DNA from: an uncultured Acidimicrobiales bacterium
GTDB taxonomy: Bacteria > Actinomycetota > Acidimicrobiia > Acidimicrobiales > Iamiaceae
Direction: 5' to 3'
Assembly: GCA_937926025.1 (NCBI GenBank)
Contig: CALANQ010000347.1
Location: 1-11,661, forward strand
Length of the DNA stretch: 11,661 nt
The translations under genes and the position numbers were made by a program. The notes below the pieces were generated by a model. It did no database searches, was not told where the DNA came from, and saw nothing but the letters and a program-made list of their open reading frames with translations. Below are positions 6,860 to 11,661 of this stretch, in pieces. Position 1 is the stretch's first letter. Each line of letters opens with the position of its first letter.

Positions 6860-7447
6860 TTACGAGTGGGAGATGATCGAGTCGATGATGGCGGTGGCCG
6901 AGGCGACCATCGTGTCGTCGTCGGTCCAGTTCCCGGCGTCGTCGCCGCCTCCGGCGTTGGTGGCCAGCACGGAGTAGCCGACGTCGCCGACGCGCCCCAC
7001 CACCATGACCCCGCCGTTCATGGCGTAGGCGAAGGACTCATCGCCGATGCCGGGGTCGGGGAGCACCGTCGCGCTGGCGGCCGCGTCGCCGGTCAGGAAG
7101 GCGGACGGGTCGCGCGGGGTGGCATCGAACTGCTCCTGCGTGAGCGTGGACACCTCGGCGCTCAAATAGTGGGCATCGGAGGTGTAGGTGCAGGTGGGCG
7201 GGTCGTCGGAGGTGGACTCGGCGGTCACGTCGTCCACGCCCATCTGCGTGTTCATGTCTTCCAGCGGGTAGATGGCGCAGGCCCCGTCATCGACCTCGGT
7301 GGTGGTCGTGGTCGCGGCGTCGGCGGCCTTGGTGGTGGTGCTCTTGGCGTCCGATGCCCCGTCGTCGCTGCTGCCGCAGGCGACGAGCCCGACCACGAGG
7401 AGGAGGCTGGCGAAGGCGGCCTGGTGCCGCCGTGGTGCGTGGATCAT
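6860..7447 (-). CDS. Small Thr-rich lipoprotein, DUF3558-like
   Basis: 195-residue predicted lipoprotein. A short basic n-region (MIHAPRRHQ) and hydrophobic core lead to the lipobox LVAC with Cys24 as lipidation site, followed by a Gly/Ser/Asp and Thr-rich tether (25-55). The globular part begins at CAIYPLEDM and has a second Cys in PPTCTYT (Cys57, Cys86; possible disulfide). It continues through LPDPGIGDESFAYAMNGGVMVVGRVGDVGYSVLA to a C-terminal helix. The pattern (Cys, second Cys in a T-Y/W strand, a GxGDxA-like turn, Val-rich strand) recalls DUF3558-type actinobacterial lipoproteins, but I cannot confirm the family. Start ATG 7447 has GGGAG at 7456-7460, 8 nt upstream. The in-frame extension to 7912 overlaps the divergent operon and is not coding. 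Function unknown; outer face of the cytoplasmic membrane is likely. Confidence 0.85.
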   Translation of the reverse strand: MIHAPRRHQAAFASLLLVVGLVACGSSDDGASDAKSTTTKAADAATTTTTEVDDGACAIYPLEDMNTQMGVDDVTAESTSDDPPTCTYTSDAHYLSAEVSTLTQEQFDATPRDPSAFLTGDAAASATVLPDPGIGDESFAYAMNGGVMVVGRVGDVGYSVLATNAGGGDDAGNWTDDDTMVASATAIIDSIISHS

Positions 7448-7676
7448 CGGAAGGGCTCCCTCGGTTCGGGCGGCGCGCCGGACGGTCGCGCGGGCAGCCT
7501 CGCGCCGCCCGGGCCGGAGGCGGCGGGATCGGCGGTCTCGTCGTGGTCTCAACCTTGGTCGCAGCGGTGGAGCGGGTCGGAACCGGGCGGAAGCGGAGGC
7601 GGACCGAACCGGACCGGGTCTCCCGCGGCACCACATCTGAAGTGGCAAGGGCTGTGCCAATTGATAGGTTCCCCTC
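7448..7676. other. Divergent intergenic region between lipoprotein and SRPBCC-sulfatase operon
   Basis: 229 bp carrying the Shine-Dalgarno of the minus-strand lipoprotein at its left end and a putative leaderless promoter for the plus-strand operon at its right end. A purine/GG-rich stretch (7570-7620) with repeated CGGAA/CGGACC words lies between. No ORF with coding-like codon use was seen. Confidence 0.6.
7643..7670 (+). promoter_or_regulatory. Putative leaderless promoter (TAGGTT) with a small inverted repeat upstream of the four-gene operon
   Basis: TAGGTT at 7665-7670 occupies -12 to -7 from ATG 7677, matching TANNNT leaderless promoters. TGGCA (7643-7647) and TGCCA (7655-7659) form a 5-bp inverted repeat that could be a regulator site or include a weak -35 (TGGCAA, 16-bp spacer). 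No Shine-Dalgarno precedes the ATG, supporting a leaderless start. Confidence 0.5.
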
Positions 7677-8147
7677 ATGGCTGCGCATGCGGGTGAGTTG
7701 GTCCACGTCTCGCGGAGTCGGCACCTGCCGCACCCGCCCGAGGACATCTGGGCGGTGCTGGCCCGGTTCGACGGGATCGTCGACTGGGCGCCGAAGGTGA
7801 CCCACTCGACGCTCACCACCACGCAGGCCGAGGGCGTCGGCGCGGCTCGCCGGGTGCAGGTCGGGCGCCAGGCGCTCATCGAGACGGTGACCATCTGGGA
7901 GCCGGCCCGCACGCTGGCCTACGAGATCGGCGGGCTGCCGCCGCTGGTGGCCGGCGTGACCAACCGCTGGGACCTGGCGCCCGACACCGACGGCCGCACG
8001 TTCGTGACGATGTCGTCGGTGATCGACCCGGGCCCGGGGCCGAAGGGCAAGGTCGGCTCCCGGGTGCTGAAGGTGCCGCTGGGTCAGGCGGCCGACAGCA
8101 TGCTCGACGGCCTGGCCGCCCACCTCGACGGGGGTGCGACCCGATGA
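7677..8147 (+). CDS. SRPBCC (START/polyketide-cyclase-like) family protein
   Basis: 156-residue cytosolic protein of the Bet v1-like SRPBCC fold, a hydrophobic-cavity fold used to bind or transform small lipophilic ligands. The N-terminal strand VHVSRSRHLPHPPEDIWAVLARFDGIVDWAPKV (about 9-41) is the family opening. VTIWEPARTLAYEIGGLPPLVAGVTNRWDLAP gives the central strands, and the C-terminal long helix is about 125-151 (VLKVPLGQAADSMLDGLAAHL). Nothing here defines a reaction, so binding, cyclase, hydrolase or chaperone roles are all open. First gene of the operon: its stop overlaps the sulfatase start (ATGA 8144-8147). Confidence 0.88.
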   Translation: MAAHAGELVHVSRSRHLPHPPEDIWAVLARFDGIVDWAPKVTHSTLTTTQAEGVGAARRVQVGRQALIETVTIWEPARTLAYEIGGLPPLVAGVTNRWDLAPDTDGRTFVTMSSVIDPGPGPKGKVGSRVLKVPLGQAADSMLDGLAAHLDGGATR

Positions 8148-9931
8148 GCACTCGGCCCGACGTCATCGTGATCCTCACCGACGAGGAGCGGGCCGCCCCG
8201 CCGTACGAGGGCGACGACCTGCGGGCCTGGCGGGAGCGCACCCTCCTCGGGACGCAGTGGTTCCACGAGCACGGCGTCTCGTTCGAGCGGCACTACACCG
8301 GGTCGCTGGCCTGCGTGCCGAGCCGGCCGACCCTGTTCACCGGGCAGTACCCGGACCTCCACGGCGTCACCCAGACCGACGGCCTCGGCAAGTCCGCGGG
8401 CGACAGCCGCATGCGCTGGCTGCGCCAGGGCGAGGTGCCGACGCTCGGCAACTGGTTCACCGCCGCCGGCTACGACACCCACTACGACGGCAAGTGGCAC
8501 ATCAGCCACGCCGACCTCACCGATCCGGTCACCGGCAAGCCGCTGCTGACCAACGACGACGACGGCACCCCCGATCCGGCGGCCGTGCAGGCGTACCTCG
8601 ACGCCGCCCCGCTGGAGCCGTTCGGCTTCACCGGCTGGGTCGGACCCGAGCCGCACGGCGCCGCGCTGGCGAACGCCGGCATCCGGCGCGATCCGCTCAT
8701 CGCCGATCGCATCGTCGCCTGGCTGGAGGACCGCTACGCCCGCCGCCGGGCCGGCGACGCCGACGCGCTCCGGCCGTTCCTCCTGGTGGCCAGCTTCGTG
8801 AACCCGCACGACATCGTGCTGTTCCCCGGGTGGCAGCGCCGGTCTCCCGTGCAGCCGTCGCCGGCCGATCCGCCGTCGGTGCCCGAGGCCCCCACGCAGC
8901 ACGAGTCGCTGGTGGACAAGCCGGCAGCCCAGGTGGCGTACCGCCAGGCGTACTACTCGGGCTACGGGCCGACGCCGGCCATCAAGCGCATGTACGAGCG
9001 CAACGACCAGGCGTACCGGGACCTGTACTACCGGCTGCACGCCGAGGTCGACGGCCCCATCGACCGGGTCCGCCGGGCTGTCACCGAGGGCGGCTCCACC
9101 GACGCCGTCCTGGTGCGCAGCGCCGATCACGGCGACCTGCTGGGAGCGCACGGCGGCCTGCACCAGAAGTGGTTCAACCTGTACGACGAGGCCACCCGCG
9201 TGCCGTTCCTGATCGCCCGCATCGGCGAGGGGGCCACGGCGCCGGCGGTGGTGCGCCGCACGCCCACATCGCACGTCGACATCGTGCCCACCCTCCTGGC
9301 GGCGGCCGGCATCGACGAGGAAGCCGTGGCCGAGCAGCTCCGGGCGGACTTCACCGAGGTCCACCCGCTTCCCGGTCGGAGCCTCCTCCCGTTGGTGGAC
9401 GAGGGCGAGAGCGACGGCGGCAACCGAGCCGTCTACCTCCAGACCCGCGACAACATGCTCGAGGGCGACAGCGGTGCGTCGGCCCTGGCCCACCGGCTCG
9501 GGCGCAACCACAACCCGCCGCTGCCGCTGCGCATCCAGGTCCCGGCCCACGTCGGATCCAACTTCGAGGGCGTGGTCGCCCACGTGCCCGAGGCCGACGC
9601 AGCTGGCGGTGCCGGCCACCTCTGGAAGCTGGTCCGCACCTTCGACGACCCCGACACGTGGACCGAGCCCGGGGTGCGCCACCTCGCCGCCGACGGTCCC
9701 GGCGGCGACCTGTACCGGACCACGCCGCTGGCCGACGAGTGGGAGCTCTACGACCTGGACGACGACCCCATCGAGGCCGTCAACCGCTGGCGGGACGGCA
9801 GCGCCGCCGCCGTCCTCGCCCACCTCCAGGAACGGCTGGTCCTGGAGCGCATGGCCGCCGTGCCGCAGCGGAACGAACCGTGGCCGTACACGCCCCGACC
9901 CGCCGCCGAGCCGGTCCGGGAGCTCCGGTGA
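8144..9931 (+). CDS. Formylglycine-dependent sulfatase / alkaline-phosphatase-superfamily hydrolase
   Basis: 595-residue type I sulfatase-like enzyme. The maturation motif CVPSR (Cys57 to be oxidised to formylglycine; CxPSR) continues as PTLFTGQYPDLHGV. Metal and sulfate-binding segments are IVILTDEER (Asp13, Glu14), YDGKWHIS (Lys117, His119), SADHGDLLGAHGG (Asp328, His329) and HQKWFNLYDEATRVPF (Lys342). The tail ELYDLDDDPIEAVNRW is the usual C-terminal sulfatase strand. No signal peptide, so it acts in the cytosol on an imported or internally made sulfate ester; phosphonate-monoester-hydrolase activity is an alternative within the superfamily. Formylglycine-generating enzyme is not encoded in the window and must be elsewhere. 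Coupled by 4-bp overlaps to the SRPBCC gene (ATGA) and the SDR-like gene (GTGA 9928-9931). Confidence 0.93.
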   Translation: MSTRPDVIVILTDEERAAPPYEGDDLRAWRERTLLGTQWFHEHGVSFERHYTGSLACVPSRPTLFTGQYPDLHGVTQTDGLGKSAGDSRMRWLRQGEVPTLGNWFTAAGYDTHYDGKWHISHADLTDPVTGKPLLTNDDDGTPDPAAVQAYLDAAPLEPFGFTGWVGPEPHGAALANAGIRRDPLIADRIVAWLEDRYARRRAGDADALRPFLLVASFVNPHDIVLFPGWQRRSPVQPSPADPPSVPEAPTQHESLVDKPAAQVAYRQAYYSGYGPTPAIKRMYERNDQAYRDLYYRLHAEVDGPIDRVRRAVTEGGSTDAVLVRSADHGDLLGAHGGLHQKWFNLYDEATRVPFLIARIGEGATAPAVVRRTPTSHVDIVPTLLAAAGIDEEAVAEQLRADFTEVHPLPGRSLLPLVDEGESDGGNRAVYLQTRDNMLEGDSGASALAHRLGRNHNPPLPLRIQVPAHVGSNFEGVVAHVPEADAAGGAGHLWKLVRTFDDPDTWTEPGVRHLAADGPGGDLYRTTPLADEWELYDLDDDPIEAVNRWRDGSAAAVLAHLQERLVLERMAAVPQRNEPWPYTPRPAAEPVRELR

Positions 9932-10674
9932 GCGCCGAGGGGCGCCGGGTGGCGCTGGTCGCCGACGCCGGTCACTACGTGGGCCCGGCGCTGGCCCGGC
10001 AGTTCGCCCAGCGAGGCCACGACCTCGTCCTCGGCGACCCGGCCGACGGGCTGGTCGACGAGCTCTCCGACCTGGGGGCCGCGGTCGAGGTGGTCACCGG
10101 TGCCCGCAACCTGGCCCGCCCGGAGTCGGCCCCGGCTCTGGTCGATGCGGCGCTGAGCCGCTTCGGGAAGCTCGACGCCGCGGTGGCGTTCAGCGGCCAG
10201 ATCATCCCCGGCTCCTTCCTCGACTCCACCATCGACCAGCTGCGCGAGCTGGTGGTGGGCTGCTTGGAAGCGCCGTACAACTTCCTGAAGGCGGTCACGC
10301 CGCCGATGGTCGAGGCTCGCAGCGGCCAGATCGTGGTCATCCCCAGCGCGGCGGGCGCCCGCCCCACCAAGGGGGCATCGTTGTACTCGTCGGTCCGGGC
10401 GGGGGCCACGATGCTCACCCGCAACGTCGCCGGCGAGGTGGCCCGTTCCGGTGTCCAGGTCAACGCGCTGGGCACCAACTACATCGACTTCCCCGAGTTC
10501 CACGCCGCCGCCGGCACCGACGACCCCGAGGTCCGGGCCGTGTTCGAGAAGCAGGTGCCGATGCGCCGCTTCGGCCAGGTGGACGAGTTCGCCTCGTTCG
10601 CCATGGCCTTCCTCGACGGCACCAGCGGCTTCACCACCGGCCAGTTCGTCGCCTACGCCGGCGGCTGGGCCTGA
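9928..10674 (+). CDS. SDR-fold protein with halohydrin-dehalogenase-type Ser-Tyr-Arg triad
   Basis: 248-residue short-chain dehydrogenase/reductase fold. In ordinary SDRs the triad is Ser-Tyr-Lys with a TGxxxGxG loop. Here the catalytic string is S140-x12-Y153-x3-R157 (PSAAGARPTKGASLYSSVRAG), and the N-terminal loop is VADAGHYVGPA, with Tyr17-x-Gly19 and no third Gly. Both are features of halohydrin dehalogenases, which reversibly convert vicinal halohydrins to epoxides and halide without NAD(P). From memory, HheC has matching blocks (TNVKHFGG, STYTSARAGA, GPNYL, TGQVFWLAGGF) against VADAGHYVG, SLYSSVRAGA, GTNYI and TGQFVAYAGGW here. One departure: the Thr of the dehalogenase T-x4-F/Y-x-G motif is Ala12. 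GTG start, GGGAG at 9918-9922, 4-bp overlap with the sulfatase; 16 bp before the DJ-1 gene. It may be a true dehalogenase, a non-redox relative, or an inactive homologue. Confidence 0.9.
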   Translation: MSAEGRRVALVADAGHYVGPALARQFAQRGHDLVLGDPADGLVDELSDLGAAVEVVTGARNLARPESAPALVDAALSRFGKLDAAVAFSGQIIPGSFLDSTIDQLRELVVGCLEAPYNFLKAVTPPMVEARSGQIVVIPSAAGARPTKGASLYSSVRAGATMLTRNVAGEVARSGVQVNALGTNYIDFPEFHAAAGTDDPEVRAVFEKQVPMRRFGQVDEFASFAMAFLDGTSGFTTGQFVAYAGGWA

Positions 10675-10690
10675 CCCCAACGGAGCACCC

Positions 10691-11509
10691 ATGTCGGACT
10701 CGCCCCCGCTTCCCGCCCTCGCCCTGCGCTCGATCCTCCGCTCGGTCGGCATGCACCCCGAGGATCCCGATGCCGCCACGTTCCGGCTGGCGGGCTGCCG
10801 TGCGCTGTGCATCGCCACCAACCACTCGGAGCTGGCGCCCGGCAAGCGGACGGGCGTCTTCAGCTCGGAGCTGACGGTGCCGTACTACCTGTTCGCCGAC
10901 GCCGGGATGGCGGTCGACGTGGCCAGCCCGGCGGGCGGTGTCGTCCCCATCGACCCGCAGTCGCTGAAGCCGGTGCTGCGCTGCCCCTCGGACGACCGCC
11001 TCCTGGCCGATCGGTCGCTGCGGGCCCGTCTGGCGCGCACACCGGCGGTCGGTTCGCTGGACATCGACAGCTACGACCTGGTGTACCTGGCCGGCGGGTG
11101 GGGCGCTGCGTTCGACTTCGCCACCTCCGAGCCGCTGGCGGCCGCCATCTCCGAGGCGGCGGCGCTCGGCCGGGTGATCGGCGGCGTCTGCCACGGACCG
11201 CTCGGACTCGTCGGTGCCACCAACCCGGACGGCACCCCGTTCGTGCAGGGTCGGCGGCTCACCTCGGTCACCGACAAGCAGGTCCGCGAGCTGAAGATCG
11301 AGTCGACGCCGTTCCACCCCGAGACCGAGCTCCGCCGCCGAGGCGCCCGCTTCGAGTCGTCCACGCGCTTCCGCGACCCGTTCGCCAACCACTGGGTGGT
11401 CGACGGGAACCTGGTCACCGGCCAGAACCAGAACGCCGGCCCGATGGTCGCCCGCGAGATGATGCGCCTCACCGCCGCCGTCGACCAGCTCGCCACCTCG
11501 GCCCCCTGA
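10691..11509 (+). CDS. DJ-1/PfpI family protein, Hsp31/glyoxalase-III-like
   Basis: 272-residue member of the DJ-1/ThiJ/PfpI superfamily (class I glutamine-amidotransferase-like fold). The nucleophile elbow is GGVCHGPLGL with Cys167 and His168. The acidic partner is likely Glu60 in GVFSSELTVPYYLF, followed by the Hsp31-type signature ASPAGGVVPIDPQS (78-91). DLVYLAGGWGAAFDF (about 129-143) has Trp where many members have His (GGHG), a variant I recall in actinobacterial homologues. The C-terminal GNLVTGQNQNAGP (about 239-251) is the family's TGQNP-like end. Related proteins act as glutathione-independent glyoxalases, deglycases or chaperones; an operon role in clearing a reactive carbonyl is plausible but inferred. 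ATG 10691 has GGAG at 10682-10685, 5 nt upstream. Last gene of the operon. Confidence 0.92.
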   Translation: MSDSPPLPALALRSILRSVGMHPEDPDAATFRLAGCRALCIATNHSELAPGKRTGVFSSELTVPYYLFADAGMAVDVASPAGGVVPIDPQSLKPVLRCPSDDRLLADRSLRARLARTPAVGSLDIDSYDLVYLAGGWGAAFDFATSEPLAAAISEAAALGRVIGGVCHGPLGLVGATNPDGTPFVQGRRLTSVTDKQVRELKIESTPFHPETELRRRGARFESSTRFRDPFANHWVVDGNLVTGQNQNAGPMVAREMMRLTAAVDQLATSAP

Positions 11510-11516
11510 CCCGGGT

Positions 11517-11530
11517 CTCCGCCAGCGGAG
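11517..11530. terminator. Weak hairpin between convergent genes
   Basis: CTCCGC (11517-11522) and GCGGAG (11525-11530) form a short stem of 5-6 pairs, 7 bp after the DJ-1 gene stop and ahead of the stop of the convergent gene at the right edge. No T tract; stability is modest, so this is tentative. Confidence 0.3.
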
Positions 11531-11552
11531 CGAGGATCTCCGGGCGCGGCGG

Positions 11553-11661
11553 TCAGCTCGCGGCGGGGCGGGCGTGGCGGGCCGGATCCCACACGTAGGT
11601 GGCGTCCACGGCCAGGTTCGTGATCCGTTCCTGGACGAAGCGGGTGAGGGTCCGGTGCCCG
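11553..11661 (-). CDS. C-terminal end of an unidentified gene (runs off the right edge)
   Basis: Thirty-five codons are visible before TGA 11553-11555, reading GHRTLTRFVQERITNLAV then DATYVWDPARHARPAAS. All but two codons (GAA, GAT) end in G or C, matching the real genes of the window, and the stop lies a suitable distance from the convergent DJ-1 gene. The family cannot be recognised from this fragment. Confidence 0.6.
   Translation of the reverse strand, partial: GHRTLTRFVQERITNLAVDATYVWDPARHARPAAS

Noticed and set aside
8134..9927. The upstream part of the open frame that contains the SDR-like gene
   Set aside because: Over the sulfatase gene this frame is Arg/Pro/His-rich without motifs. 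The real SDR start is GTG 9928, with a Shine-Dalgarno and the 4-bp overlap.
9748..10845. 365-codon minus-strand open frame across the SDR-like gene
   Set aside because: Antisense shadow: Gly/Ala/Arg/His-rich, no motifs, and the plus strand there holds a fully supported gene.

Overview
The window is dense, very GC-rich bacterial DNA. Third codon positions are almost all G or C, there are several GTG starts, and at least two genes look leaderless (a TANNNT box at -12 to -7 from the ATG). This points to a high-GC actinobacterium. The Thr-rich secreted proteins and the family mix would fit Acidimicrobiia, but no taxonomic marker here settles that. No stretch longer than about 300 bases lacks a gene, and I see no insertion sequence, CRISPR array or origin.

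Left part (1-5780). An ABC-F ATPase (minus, cut by the left edge) is divergent from a YdeP/FdhF-type molybdopterin oxidoreductase (plus). The oxidoreductase converges on a secreted M23 peptidase (minus), with a GC-rich inverted repeat between them. The peptidase is divergent from a YcnI-type (DUF1775) copper-associated, membrane-anchored protein (plus). The oxidoreductase and the peptidase each appear to carry one frameshift, about 650 bp apart. In both, clean coding character continues in the new frame, so these are either sequencing/assembly errors or recent lesions.

Middle part (5752-7447, all minus strand). A strong hairpin is followed by tRNA-Thr(UGU). Next is a compact two-gene cassette of an Xre-type HTH regulator and a small nucleotidyltransferase, overlapping by ATGA and headed by a near-perfect 20-bp palindrome at the HTH start. 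It looks like a toxin-antitoxin or AbiE-like module. A small Thr-rich lipoprotein follows.

Right part (7665-11509, plus). A tight four-gene operon encodes an SRPBCC/polyketide-cyclase-like protein, a formylglycine-type sulfatase, a short-chain dehydrogenase homologue and a DJ-1/PfpI protein. The genes overlap by ATGA and GTGA or lie 16 bp apart. The SDR homologue is the most interesting gene of the window. Its catalytic Lys is Arg (S-x12-Y-x3-R) and its glycine-rich cofactor loop is replaced by an aromatic-containing turn, which is the hallmark of halohydrin dehalogenases. The operon may therefore be a catabolic or detoxification unit acting on sulfated and/or halogenated (or epoxide) small molecules; that pathway is inference. 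The C-terminal end of a further minus-strand gene lies at the right edge.
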